In this document: in pieces, positions 28,466 to 36,399 of the stretch
Numbering within the stretch: position 1 is the stretch's first letter
Layout of the letters: each line of letters starts with the position of its first letter
Source: Desulfomarina profundi
GTDB lineage: Bacteria; Desulfobacterota; Desulfobulbia; Desulfobulbales; Desulfocapsaceae
Direction: 5' to 3'
Assembly (NCBI RefSeq): GCF_019703855.1
Contig: NZ_AP024086.1
Span: 4,112,501-4,176,500 of the forward strand
DNA length: 64,000 nucleotides
Notes under the pieces: generated by a model
What the model saw: the letters and a program-made list of their open reading frames with translations, nothing else
The model's database searches: none
What the model was told of the DNA's origin: nothing
Translations under genes and position numbers: made by a program

Positions 28466-28798
28466 TCAGGCACAAATCATCTCTTCCTCGACCATGCGAT
28501 CGATAAAATCGAGAACGAACTGGCGCTGGATTTTTGTGGCGTGAGCGATGCAGGTGCAGTGGAGGTTGGACTGACTGCGTACAAGTAGTTCGAAACGGAC
28601 GGAAACATTGTCTATCTCGACGCCCAGGTAGAAGGGCCCGTGTTCCTCGTGACCCTGCTGGGCCTCGGAAAGCAGATCCGGTGGAAGCTGCAGCCAGTAA
28701 AGGCCGACCATGGGGCCCTGTTTCAGGGTACGTTTCAGGTAGGAGTCTATATTGTCCCGCTCCATGGGGGACAGTTCATCAATTACTATCTGTCTCAT
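28466..28798 (-). CDS. Hypothetical protein, 110 residues
   Basis: I do not recognise the family. The protein is soluble with no signal or membrane segment. It starts MRQIVIDELSPMERDNIDSYL and has a well-ordered alpha/beta pattern (GPMVGLYWLQLPPDLLSEAQ, GPFYLGVEIDNVSVRFELLV), three Cys (CTCIAH and the C-terminal ICA) and a helical tail. It follows the M24 peptidase start-to-stop on the same strand by 13 bases and is the last gene of that - strand run. Codon usage looks like its neighbours. Confidence 0.65.
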   Translation of the reverse strand: MRQIVIDELSPMERDNIDSYLKRTLKQGPMVGLYWLQLPPDLLSEAQQGHEEHGPFYLGVEIDNVSVRFELLVRSQSNLHCTCIAHATKIQRQFVLDFIDRMVEEEMICA

Positions 28799-28811
28799 TT
28801 TTTCCTGTTAC

Positions 28812-29912
28812 TTAAATATCCAGCCAGGTCGTATCAGTATTGAGGTTTTCATAACCGTCTTCCCGGACAACCACCATGTTTTCCAGGCGTACCCCGCCCC
28901 AGCCCGGCAGGTAGATACCCGGTTCCACGGTAACAATCATCCCCGCCTTTAATTTTTTACGGGAAAGGGGAGAGAGTCTCGGTTCCTCATGGACAGCCAA
29001 ACCCACGCCATGACCAAGGCCGTGTCCGAACATCGTGCCGTATCCGCCATCAGCAATTACAGTCCGGGCAGCATGGTCAACTTCTTTGCCGGTTACTCCG
29101 GTGCGGATCTTTTCCAGTCCGGCGAGTTGGGCTTTTCGCACAAGCCGGTGGAGCCTGATGTATTTTTCTGTTGCTTTTCCGGGGACAAAATTTCTCGTCA
29201 TATCAGAACAGTATCCGTTCAGGACGAGACCCATATCAATGGTAAGGGATTTATTTTTTTTGATTTTTGTTCGGCCCGGGACCGCATGGGGCAGGGCGCT
29301 GTTTTTCCCCGTGGCAACGATGGAATCAAAACTTGTGGATTCCGCTCCTTTTCTGCGCATCAGAGTTTCAATGGCCAAGGCCAGTTCTATCTCAGTCATT
29401 TTTCCGCTAATGGTGGGGAAAATTTTTTGAAAAACCTTTTCATTAAGTCGGACCGATTGCCGAAGAAGCTCAATTTCATCCTCATCCTTGATGATTCTCA
29501 GTTTTTCCACGAGATTTGTCAGTGGAACAAGGCGGATACCTTTCTTTTTCAGGGTGGAGCTCATTTTCCCGGCAACCGAATGGAGCGTGTAATGGCTCTC
29601 GAAGCCAAGGATTGTTATCTTCAGTTCAGGAAGGAGGTCAACAAGCAGTTTGAGCAGTCCTTTTCTGTAAATATGGACAGTGGCCCAGGGAACATCCTGT
29701 TCTGCCTGAAGCTGGTAGCGAAAATCAGTAAGCAGGTGGATGGACCCGGAAGCCGGGATAATAAGAACACCGGAGGTTTCACCGATACCGTGGTCTCCAC
29801 CTTTATAGCCACTGAGATATCTTCTGTTTTCCGGTTGGCTCACAAGGAGTGCGTCGATCTTCCTGCGTCGCAGGCGGGCCTGGACTTTTTTTATCCGTTT
29901 TTTGTAATTCAT
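28812..29912 (-). CDS. M24 Xaa-Pro aminopeptidase/dipeptidase
   Basis: Dinuclear metallopeptidase cleaving N-terminal residues before proline. The N-terminal creatinase domain contains LLVSQPENRRYLSGYKGGDHG. The catalytic pita-bread domain carries all five ligands: Asp-Asp in LTIDMGLVLNGYCSDMTRN, His in FGHGLGHGVGLAVHE, Glu in MIVTVEPGIYLPG and Glu in VRLENMVVV. The 366 residues fit the PepQ/PepP-like short form. It is preceded 15 bases upstream by an unknown 194-residue gene and followed by the 110-residue unknown, all on the - strand. It should be cytoplasmic and may work with the dipeptide importer at 45-51 kb. Confidence 0.9.
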   Translation of the reverse strand: MNYKKRIKKVQARLRRRKIDALLVSQPENRRYLSGYKGGDHGIGETSGVLIIPASGSIHLLTDFRYQLQAEQDVPWATVHIYRKGLLKLLVDLLPELKITILGFESHYTLHSVAGKMSSTLKKKGIRLVPLTNLVEKLRIIKDEDEIELLRQSVRLNEKVFQKIFPTISGKMTEIELALAIETLMRRKGAESTSFDSIVATGKNSALPHAVPGRTKIKKNKSLTIDMGLVLNGYCSDMTRNFVPGKATEKYIRLHRLVRKAQLAGLEKIRTGVTGKEVDHAARTVIADGGYGTMFGHGLGHGVGLAVHEEPRLSPLSRKKLKAGMIVTVEPGIYLPGWGGVRLENMVVVREDGYENLNTDTTWLDI

Positions 29913-29927
29913 CTTAATTTCGTTTTC

Positions 29928-30512
29928 TTAGAAAGATGGACATAACCGCTCCATGATCATTTCTTTCCGTTGATCCAGGGCATCATTATACTGGCCGTTA
30001 AGATTGGTGAGCATTTTGGTAAGTTCTTCCCGGTATTGCGGGTGCATGGTTGGATTGATGGGTCCCTCGCTTTTTCCGGCAGCCATCTGCTGCTGTTCCA
30101 GTTGTGCCCTGATCGCTTCATCCAGTTGCTGTATCGATTGTTGTCTGTGCTGCCCGTACTGGCCCAGTATCTGTTGCAGCTCACCACAGATACTGGAAAT
30201 TTCCCCGCCGTTTCCGGCCAGCATCAAAATGCCCTTGATGGCACCGGCACCCTCTTCTCCAGATTCATCACGGGGCAGAATAATATTTCGCAGAAGGGTC
30301 TGCACCATGCCCCGGCGCAAGGGAACCTGGGATTCTGCCGGTTGTTTGAGCAGTTCCTCCTGGAGATTGTCGATTTTACCGTTTAAAAAATCCGCAGCCA
30401 ACCGCATGCCGGTTTTTGTCAGATTTTCCCGATCAGTTTCCATCGGGGCTTCTGCGGCCATTTTGGCCGCTCGTTCCAGGACCATTTCCATGGTACTTTT
30501 GATTTCTGCCAT
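29928..30512 (-). CDS. Hypothetical helical protein, 194 residues
   Basis: I do not recognise a named function. The sequence is almost entirely helical and rich in Gln, Glu, Lys and Met, with no signal peptide. It contains NGEEISSI-like turns (GNGGEISSICGELQQILGQY), a glutamine-rich coiled stretch (QHRQQSIQQLDEAI) and a conserved-looking end, LNGQYNDALDQRKEMIMERL. It is the first gene of a - strand run with the M24 peptidase and the 110-residue protein. Two tandem palindromes lie about 50 bases upstream of its start and may be its operator. Confidence 0.6.
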   Translation of the reverse strand: MAEIKSTMEMVLERAAKMAAEAPMETDRENLTKTGMRLAADFLNGKIDNLQEELLKQPAESQVPLRRGMVQTLLRNIILPRDESGEEGAGAIKGILMLAGNGGEISSICGELQQILGQYGQHRQQSIQQLDEAIRAQLEQQQMAAGKSEGPINPTMHPQYREELTKMLTNLNGQYNDALDQRKEMIMERLCPSF

Positions 30513-30563
30513 TATAATATATTCCGGATAAAGATATGACTGGACCCAATGGCTCAGCCTTTT

Positions 30564-30595
30564 ATACCCTTTGGGTATTTATGCCCTTTGGGTAC
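30564..30595. promoter_or_regulatory. Tandem palindromic sites with CCCTTTGGG cores
   Basis: ATACCCTTTGGGTAT (30564-30578) and GCCCTTTGGGTAC (30583-30595) share a CCCTTTGGG core, with centres 17 bases apart. They lie upstream of the - strand gene starting at 30512. They look like paired operator sites. The regulator is unknown. Confidence 0.5.
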
Positions 30596-30604
30596 AAAAA
30601 ATGA

Positions 30605-30652
30605 ATAAAAATCCGACTGCGGCAAAACAACCTTCAGTAACAGGATTTTCAG
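30605..30652 (+). repeat. Hairpin repeat AAAATCC...GGATTTT, uninterrupted copy
   Basis: AAAATCCGACTGCGGC at the left and CAGTAACAGGATTTTC at the right form an imperfect hairpin. It matches (about 83% by eye over 54 bases) the repeat at 33384-33655 once the MITE there is removed, so it represents the empty-site form. The rest of 30513-30754 has no gene. Confidence 0.75.
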
Positions 30653-30754
30653 AAAAAGAGAAAAATAATAATGAACCACCCGATTCTGGATGGGAGGTTC
30701 ATTTGGGAATGTACAATAGAGCTGCAGAGTTGGCAAAGAAAAACGGCAGTGGTT

Positions 30755-32122
30755 TCAGCCTTGTTTTTGCAGTCTTGCCCCGAAAAACCCGTCTATTGTC
30801 ATGGCTGGATGTGGCTGGAAAAATCCATTTTTCACCAGTTTTTGGGCAGGTTCCGGCAGCTGGTCCCTGCAATCCGTGAGAATGAACGCAGGATGAGTCG
30901 TAAGAAAAGAACGAATGACCTCTTCATTTTCTTCCGGTTCAAGCGAACAGGTTGTATAGACGAGGATTCCACCGGGGGCAGTCAGATCAGCTGCAGTTTT
31001 GAGGAGGGCAAGCTGGCGCCTGCTGTACTCGGCTATCTCTTCTTCCCTTCTGTTCCAGCGAATATCAGGATGTCGGCCTGTAACTCCGGTTCCTGAGCAG
31101 GGTGCATCAATGAGAACTCCATCATAAAGACGATTGTTATCGCCTGGGAAATCTTCAAGTCCCATCTGGTGGGCATGTAACCTGTTGTCTCCTGAAAGTC
31201 GTTTTACATTATCCCGCAACAGTGATAGACGGCGGCTGTCCGGCTCGACACAGTGAATTTCAAGATTGTGCTGTATTCCCCGTTCTGCAAGGTGGGCTGT
31301 TTTTCCGCCCAACCCGGCACAGCCATCCAGGTAGAGTCCGTCTTTTTTAAGGGGGCCAAGGAGAAGAGTTACCAGCTGGGCGGCCTCATCCTGAACCTGA
31401 AAGTAACCGGCATCAAATCCCGGCAGAGAACGGATCTGTCCATGGAAATCGGGAAGGACAAGACTGGCGGTACTGAACATTCCAGGTTGATGCGGAATTG
31501 ATGCTTCCCTGAGTTTTCGGCTGTAATCGGCAGGGGAAATCCTGCAGCAGTTGACCCGGAGGACAAGGCATGGTTCCCTGTTGTTTTCCCGGCATATGCG
31601 GGCAGTTTCTTCCATGCCGAAGGTGTTGGACCATCTTTTTACCAGCCAGTCCGGATGGTTATGGATTGGATTCCCGTTTTTGTCAGTATCAGGCAGGGTC
31701 AGGGACGGATCTTTTTCCAGTCGCCGAATGGTTTCACGCAGGATACCGTTGACGAAACCATGAAGCCGTTGAGGGATTCTTTTGTACCTGCAACTGTTGA
31801 CAGCTTCGTTGACAATGGCGGAACGGGGAATACGTTCAAGAAAAAAGATCTGGTAGAGGCCGACGGACAGGGTCTGGTGAATAAATGGATCGATTTTTTT
31901 CAGGGGTGTTCTGCTCACTCCGGAAAGAAATTCATCCAGGGTCTGTTTCTGCCTGAGAACACCGTAGATCAGGTTCATGGCCAGGTTTCTGTCCCTGGCA
32001 GGAAGATTGTTTTTTTGTATTTTGCGATCAAACAGTATTTTGATGGATGTTCTGGTTCGAAAGAGTTTACAGAGTGTTTCTGCCGCAATAAATCTGGCTG
32101 TGGGAGGAGTTGTATTTGTCAA
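30755..32122 (-). CDS. rsmB: 16S rRNA (cytosine-967-C5)-methyltransferase
   Basis: SAM-dependent RNA m5C methyltransferase modifying 16S rRNA C967. The N-terminal NusB-like RNA-binding domain covers about residues 1-150 (ARDRNLAMNLIYGVLRQKQTLDEFL and AIVNEAVNSCRYKRIPQRLHGFVNG). The C-terminal Rossmann domain has FQVQDEAAQLVTLLLGP, LDGCAGLGGKTAHLAE as the SAM loop, GVLIDAPCSGTGVTGRHP with the first catalytic Cys, and VYTTCSLEPEENEEVI with the second. The length of 455 residues is normal. It is monocistronic. Confidence 0.93.
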   Translation of the reverse strand: MTNTTPPTARFIAAETLCKLFRTRTSIKILFDRKIQKNNLPARDRNLAMNLIYGVLRQKQTLDEFLSGVSRTPLKKIDPFIHQTLSVGLYQIFFLERIPRSAIVNEAVNSCRYKRIPQRLHGFVNGILRETIRRLEKDPSLTLPDTDKNGNPIHNHPDWLVKRWSNTFGMEETARICRENNREPCLVLRVNCCRISPADYSRKLREASIPHQPGMFSTASLVLPDFHGQIRSLPGFDAGYFQVQDEAAQLVTLLLGPLKKDGLYLDGCAGLGGKTAHLAERGIQHNLEIHCVEPDSRRLSLLRDNVKRLSGDNRLHAHQMGLEDFPGDNNRLYDGVLIDAPCSGTGVTGRHPDIRWNRREEEIAEYSRRQLALLKTAADLTAPGGILVYTTCSLEPEENEEVIRSFLTTHPAFILTDCRDQLPEPAQKLVKNGFFQPHPAMTIDGFFGARLQKQG

Positions 32123-32297
32123 AATAAAAAATAAATAGAAAGAATCAGCAATTTTTCAAGGGGTAGACAAGCAGTAGTTCGGTTGGTATCTTGTGAGACG
32201 TAAGAAGTTTTCACCTCAATCCTGCAATTAGTAATCCCGCGGGGCAGAGGAATAAAGAATACAGGTCCCAGATTAATCTTTTTAACAGAATAATTCA

Positions 32298-33320
32298 TTG
32301 AAAAAAAATTTGATTTATACGGCTTGGCTCTGTCTGTCACTGATTTTCTTTTGCACGGTAACCGTTTTTGCAGCTACCAGTGACGATGTGGCAAAGCGTG
32401 GTTTTCTCCAGTGTGGTGTTTCCACCGGAATCCCTGGTTTTTCATTGGTCGATGAAAAGGGAAACTGGTCCGGGCTTGACGTGGATATCTGCCGCGCCGT
32501 GGCGGCAGCTGTTCTCGGAAATGCAAAAGAAGTCAAGTTTTCTCCCCTGGTGGAAAATGAAAGTTATACAGCACTGCTTTCCGGGGATGTTGATATTCTT
32601 GCCCGGAACAGTACCTGGACCTTCAGCCGCGATTCAGCTCTGGCCGTCAATTTTGCGGGGATCAGTTATTACGATGGTCAGGGGCTGCTTATTGCCGGAA
32701 AACCAAATGTTACCGGTCTTGGCAATTTGAAGAAAGTGAAATTATGCAGCCAGGTCCGTTCGGGGCTGGAGGATAATCTCATCGATTATTTCACCAGAAA
32801 CAAAATTGAATTCAAAAAAGTCGAATTTGCAACCAGCGATCTGGCAGTAAAGGGATTTGAAGAGGGAAGATGCGACGCCTTGACCATGCAACAGTCAATG
32901 CTCTATGGCATACGGCTTGGACTGGTTGATCCTGAGAAGTCAAAGGTGTTGCCCGATGTTATTTCCAAAGAACCATTGGGGCCGGTCGTCCGTCAGGGGG
33001 ATGATACCTGGTTTGATATCGTCAAGTGGTCCCTTTTTGTGATGATCGGAGCAGAAGAACTGGGGATAAGTTCAAAAAATGTGGATGAGATGAAACTGAG
33101 CAACAGGCTGGCGGTCAAGAGACTACTGGGTCTTGAGGGAGATCTGGGTAAAGGGCTTGGCTTGAAAGGAGACTGGGCTTACCAGATAATAAAGCAGGTG
33201 GGGAACTATGGCGAGGTTTTTGAAAGAAATCTTGGAGCGGAATCCCTGCTCAAGGTGGATCGTGGATTAAACAGGCTTTGGAATAATGGTGGGTTGCATT
33301 ACTGTCCGCCATTCAGGTGA
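32298..33320 (+). CDS. Amino-acid ABC transporter substrate-binding protein (AapJ-like), orphan
   Basis: Periplasmic binding protein (family 3) for polar amino acids. The signal peptide MKKNLIYTAWLCLSLIFFC runs to about AATSD. The mature part has RGFLQCGVSTGIPGFSLVDE, GNWSGLDVDICRAVAAAVLG, the RNSTWTFSRDSALAVNFAG segment typical of AapJ/BztA, and SKEPLGPVVRQGDDTWFDIV near the hinge. The start is TTG at 32298 with a poor ribosome site, chosen because it gives the full signal. No permease or ATPase gene is adjacent, so it must pair with a transporter elsewhere or serve as a receptor. Confidence 0.88.
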   Translation: MKKNLIYTAWLCLSLIFFCTVTVFAATSDDVAKRGFLQCGVSTGIPGFSLVDEKGNWSGLDVDICRAVAAAVLGNAKEVKFSPLVENESYTALLSGDVDILARNSTWTFSRDSALAVNFAGISYYDGQGLLIAGKPNVTGLGNLKKVKLCSQVRSGLEDNLIDYFTRNKIEFKKVEFATSDLAVKGFEEGRCDALTMQQSMLYGIRLGLVDPEKSKVLPDVISKEPLGPVVRQGDDTWFDIVKWSLFVMIGAEELGISSKNVDEMKLSNRLAVKRLLGLEGDLGKGLGLKGDWAYQIIKQVGNYGEVFERNLGAESLLKVDRGLNRLWNNGGLHYCPPFR

Positions 33321-33383
33321 TGGCCCTGCGATATAGGATAAACCGGCATGGCCGGCCTCAATGGCTCGGCAATAAAAGAGTAA

Positions 33384-33655
33384 TGAAAATCCGACTGCAG
33401 CAGAATAGCCCGCATTTTTCATCAGTTCAGGCGGCGTCAGCTACAAAATTTTCAAGAGTAAATAATAGTGGCCTATATTTACTGTTGAAATATTGCAGAA
33501 GATGGCGTCGCCTGGGCTGACCTTGGGTGAACATTGTGTCAATTTTGTTCGACTACTGATAGTTGGCTAATTATTTGTATTCTACAGCTAATCTCAAAAT
33601 TGACACAATGTTCATGAGAAATGCGGGATAGCCTTCAGCAGCGGGATTTTCAGAT
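33384..33655 (+). repeat. Hairpin repeat AAAATCC...GGATTTT interrupted by a MITE
   Basis: The left half AAAATCCGACTGCAGCAGAA (from 33387) and right half CCTTCAGCAGCGGGATTTTC (to 33652) are separated by the 219-bp MITE. Joined at the ATAG duplication they match 30605-30652. GAAAATCC/GGATTTTC and CTGC/GCAG arms would form a hairpin in the restored element. Confidence 0.75.
33409..33627. mobile_element. 219-bp MITE-like element with 4-bp target duplication
   Basis: The left terminus CCCGCATTTTTCATCAG and right terminus (complement) CCCGCATTTCTCATGAAC form terminal inverted repeats. The flanks carry a perfect ATAG direct repeat (33405-33408 and 33628-33631). Inside, near the right end, GAACATTGTGTCAATTTTG (about 33529) and CAAAATTGACACAATGTTC form a second inverted repeat. 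No transposase is encoded. Fragments of its end occur at 11231 and 50905. Confidence 0.8.
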
Positions 33656-33669
33656 AAACAGGACAGATT

Positions 33670-34116
33670 ATGAAAATAAAATCAGTTTCACAAAAGATAG
33701 CGGTATTGGTTGTTTTTCTATTTTTCCTGACAGGGACTGTAATTGCGGCTCAGCAACCGGCAGACTGGTCAAAGGCTAAAAAGGAGATCAGGGAGGCAGG
33801 TCAGGCTGTAGGTGAGGCGACCAGAAACACATGGGAAGGGACAAAGGAAAAAAGTGTCGAAGTCCTGGAAAAGACGAAGGACGCAAGTGAAAAAGCATGG
33901 AATAAGACTAAGGAGACAACGGTAGAAGTCTGGGACAAGACGAAGAAAACCAGTTCAGAAGTTGTGGAAAAAACCGTTGAAAAAACAGAAGAGATTGCTG
34001 CTGTAACTGAGGAAAAAAGCAAGAGCACCTGGCAGAAAACGAAAGAAAAGACAGGGGAACTGTACAAGGAGGTCAAGGCCAGGGTGCATTCAGCAACTAC
34101 CCCGGAAAAAGAATGA
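33670..34116 (+). CDS. Exported coiled/LEA-like repeat protein
   Basis: A 148-residue protein with a signal peptide (IAVLVVFLFFLTGTVIAAQ, cut near residue 27). It then consists of an 11-residue-type helical repeat rich in Lys, Glu, Thr and Trp: NTWEGTKEKSVEVLEKTKD, AWNKTKETTVEVWDKTKK, VVEKTVEKTEEIAAVTEE and STWQKTKEKTGELYKEVKA. Such amphipathic repeats resemble LEA or apolipoprotein-like proteins, often linked to envelope stress or desiccation. Its stop overlaps the start of the DGC-like gene (ATGA), so the two are coupled. No specific function is assigned. Confidence 0.7.
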   Translation: MKIKSVSQKIAVLVVFLFFLTGTVIAAQQPADWSKAKKEIREAGQAVGEATRNTWEGTKEKSVEVLEKTKDASEKAWNKTKETTVEVWDKTKKTSSEVVEKTVEKTEEIAAVTEEKSKSTWQKTKEKTGELYKEVKARVHSATTPEKE

Positions 34117-34505
34117 TACAGAAGAGAAAAAACAACAAGCAGGTTGTTGTAATAACAATATTTGATATTGAAACTCGTCTCGGCAAGCTCTGTCTTCGGG
34201 CTGCCGGGGAGCTGGAGCAGGAAGGGTTTGGCCGTGTTGTGCGGATCACCGAACTTGCTGCAGATAAAAAGTGGAAAAGAGGCACAGGAACAGAGAGAAT
34301 TCTGGTAGTGGATGGCACTGATCATCGCGGCTACAGCTTTCTCGTACAAAATGGTATTACACCTGATCATCACCTGGTTGCAGCAGACCTCGGTATCGAA
34401 GAAGATGACGGTGAAGAAGTCCTGCAACTCCTCAAAGACGGCATGGAAGCCGAATGCGCCCTGGTGGATCAGGTACCGAATTTTCCCTGTTCCTGTTGCA
34501 GCTGA
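34113..34505 (+). CDS. DGC-domain-like protein lacking the DGC cysteine
   Basis: A 130-residue protein resembling the DGC (putative zinc-binding) domain family. GKLCLRAAGELEQEGFGRV, then ERILVVDGTDHRGYSFLVQN and GITPDHHLVAADLGIEED follow the family's IDGC...C...LEKAGV...VTDLGI layout. The diagnostic DGC reads DGT, and the second Cys is also missing. The C-terminus ends in a Cys-rich CSCCS. Its start overlaps the coiled-coil exported protein gene. The family is uncharacterised. Loss of the Cys suggests that metal binding is changed or moved to the tail. Confidence 0.6.
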   Translation: MIQKRKNNKQVVVITIFDIETRLGKLCLRAAGELEQEGFGRVVRITELAADKKWKRGTGTERILVVDGTDHRGYSFLVQNGITPDHHLVAADLGIEEDDGEEVLQLLKDGMEAECALVDQVPNFPCSCCS

Positions 34506-34581
34506 CCTGCCGGGCCCGGCTACCGGTTATTGGGGAGTGAGATGTAACAGATATTAATATAGAAGATCGGAAAGGCATCCG

Positions 34582-34612
34582 TACTCCATGCCCCGAGTGG
34601 AGGCATGGAGTA
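34582..34612. terminator. Hairpin between converging DGC-like and GGGtGRT genes
   Basis: TACTCCATGCC (34582-34592) pairs with GGCATGGAGTA (34602-34612) over a 9-base loop. It lies between convergent genes and adjoins the dispersed repeat at 34631. There is no strong T-tract. Confidence 0.55.
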
Positions 34613-34630
34613 TAATTTGTGCCTGTCCAT

Positions 34631-34683
34631 GAGTCTACGCTTGCCTGAACCTGAACCAAAAAGCTTATTCTGGACAGACACTA
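34631..34683 (+). repeat. Dispersed intergenic repeat ending GGACAGACACTA, copy 2
   Basis: Counterpart of 11308-11361. GTGCCTGTCC just to its left (34620-34629) is the near-complement of the GGACAGACAC at its right end, so the whole 34620-34681 unit could fold back on itself. Confidence 0.7.
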
Positions 34684-34690
34684 ACCTCAA

Positions 34691-35689
34691 CTATCCTGCA
34701 GCCTGTTCAACAGCCACCGAGACAGCCACGGTGGCGCCGACCATGGGGTTATTTCCCATGCCGATAAGGCCCATCATTTCCACGTGAGCGGGTACGGAGG
34801 AGGAGCCTGCGAACTGGGCGTCTGAATGCATCCTGCCCATGGTGTCCGTCATTCCGTAAGAAGCGGGTCCGGCACCCATGTTATCCGGGTGAAGTGTCCG
34901 ACCTGTTCCACCCCCGGAGGCTACGGAAAAATAGTTTTTACCCTGCTGTACACATTCTTTCTTATACGTTCCGGCCACTGGATGCTGGAAGCGGGTAGGG
35001 TTGGTGGAGTTTCCGGTTATGGAAACGTCAACACCTTCCAGGTGGTTGATGGCAACACCCTCTCTTACATCGTCCGCGCCAAAACATCTCACCTTGCCCC
35101 GCTCTCCATCAGAGTAAACTGTTTCATTAACGACTGAGAGCTCTCCCGTGGCGTAGTTGAAGCTGGTCTGCACATAGGTAAAACCGTTAATTCTCGAAAT
35201 AATCTTGGCCGCGTCTTTTCCAAGACCATTGAGGATAACCTTCAGAGGGGTTTTCCGGACGCGGTTTGCGGACCTGGCAATGCCAATGGCGCCTTCAGCT
35301 GCGGCAAAAGACTCATGGCCGGCCAGAAAGGCGAAGCAGCGTGTCTCTTCCCGCAGGAGCATGGCGGCCAGGTTCCCGTGGCCTATCCCAACCTTGCGGT
35401 CGTCGGCAACAGAACCGGGAATACAGAAAGCCTGCAACCCTTCTCCAATGGCAGCAGCCACGTCCGACGCCTTTGTCGCCCCTTTTTTAATGGCAATGGC
35501 TGCCCCCAGTGTATAGGCCCAGATTGCATTTTCAAAACAGATAGGCTGGATTGATTTTACGATCTCAGCCACATCAACACCATATTGCAGACAGTTTTCC
35601 CTGGCTTGTTCCAGGGATTGCATTTCGTATTTTTCCAGGACAGGAGTGATCTGGTTAATCCGCCTGTCATAACTTTCAAACAGTGCCAT
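34691..35689 (-). CDS. GGGtGRT family protein
   Basis: A member of the uncharacterised family named for its GGGtGRT motif, seen here as SVASGGGTGRTLHPDN around residue 265. Other conserved-looking stretches are MALFESYDRRINQI, ENCLQYGVDVAEIVKSIQPI, HGNLAAMLLREETRCFAFLAGHESFAAAEG and VPAHVEMMGLIGMGNNPMVG, with several Gly-rich loops that could bind a phosphate or cofactor. There is no signal peptide. It starts 11 bases after the NifU-like scaffold gene, its usual neighbour, so a role in metal-cluster chemistry is inferred. No enzymatic activity is established. Confidence 0.88.
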   Translation of the reverse strand: MALFESYDRRINQITPVLEKYEMQSLEQARENCLQYGVDVAEIVKSIQPICFENAIWAYTLGAAIAIKKGATKASDVAAAIGEGLQAFCIPGSVADDRKVGIGHGNLAAMLLREETRCFAFLAGHESFAAAEGAIGIARSANRVRKTPLKVILNGLGKDAAKIISRINGFTYVQTSFNYATGELSVVNETVYSDGERGKVRCFGADDVREGVAINHLEGVDVSITGNSTNPTRFQHPVAGTYKKECVQQGKNYFSVASGGGTGRTLHPDNMGAGPASYGMTDTMGRMHSDAQFAGSSSVPAHVEMMGLIGMGNNPMVGATVAVSVAVEQAAG

Positions 35690-35700
35690 GTCTTCTCTCC

Positions 35701-36399
35701 TTATTCCTGACGGGGATCGATAGTTTTAACAGCATCTTCAAACCGGCCATAGGTTCCGGTAGCATCTTCAAGTGCCTTGCCGGCATCCACTCCCTTTTTA
35801 ATGGCATCCATCATTTTTCCCATGGAGACAAATTTATAGCCGATAATTTCATCATTTCCGTCCAGACCGATTTCCAGTACATAGCCTTCCGCCATTTCCA
35901 GATAGCGCGGGCCTTTTTTGCTGGTCCCGTACATGGTACCGCAGACCGAACGCAATCCCTTGCCGAGATCTTCAAGACCGGCTCCGATTGGCAGACCACC
36001 TTCGGAAAAGGCGGACTGGCTGCGGCCATAGACGATCTGCAGGAAAAGTTCCCGCATGGCCACGTTAATAGCGTCACAGACCAGGTCCGTATTAAGCGCT
36101 TCGAGAATGGTTTTACCCGGCAGGATCTCGGAGGCCATGGCTGCTGAATGGGTCATGCCGGTGCAACCAATGGTTTCGATAAGAGCTTCTTCAATCAGGC
36201 CGTCTTTGATATTCAGGGTCAGTTTACATGCCCCCTGCTGGGGTGCGCACCAGCCAACACCATGAGTCAGCCCGTTGATATCGGATACTTCCTTTGCCTG
36301 CGTCCATCTGCCTTCCTGGGGGATCGGCGCGGGGCCGTGGTTCGTCCCCTGGGCGACACGACACATTTCCTGAATTTCAGAAGAGTATTGCATTGTCAT
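35701..36399 (-). CDS. NifU/IscU-like iron-sulfur scaffold protein, GGGtGRT partner
   Basis: A 232-residue protein with an IscU/NifU N-like core: GVGWCAPQQGACKLTLNIKD, IGCTGMTHSAAMASEILPGK (equivalent to the usual C-T/S-A-S-A region) and RSVCGTMYGTSKKGPRYLE (third Cys). Three cysteines are therefore positioned like the IscU cluster ligands, but the surrounding sequence and longer length mark a separate subgroup. A C-terminal extension of about 60 residues (GNDEIIGYKFVSMGKMMDAI) is not in IscU. It is co-transcribed with the GGGtGRT gene. The scaffold function is inferred from the fold. Confidence 0.82.
   Translation of the reverse strand: MTMQYSSEIQEMCRVAQGTNHGPAPIPQEGRWTQAKEVSDINGLTHGVGWCAPQQGACKLTLNIKDGLIEEALIETIGCTGMTHSAAMASEILPGKTILEALNTDLVCDAINVAMRELFLQIVYGRSQSAFSEGGLPIGAGLEDLGKGLRSVCGTMYGTSKKGPRYLEMAEGYVLEIGLDGNDEIIGYKFVSMGKMMDAIKKGVDAGKALEDATGTYGRFEDAVKTIDPRQE

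Noticed and set aside
30571-30879. Small + strand ORF beginning in the palindromic region
   Set aside because: It runs through the repeat and antisense into rsmB, and has no family features.
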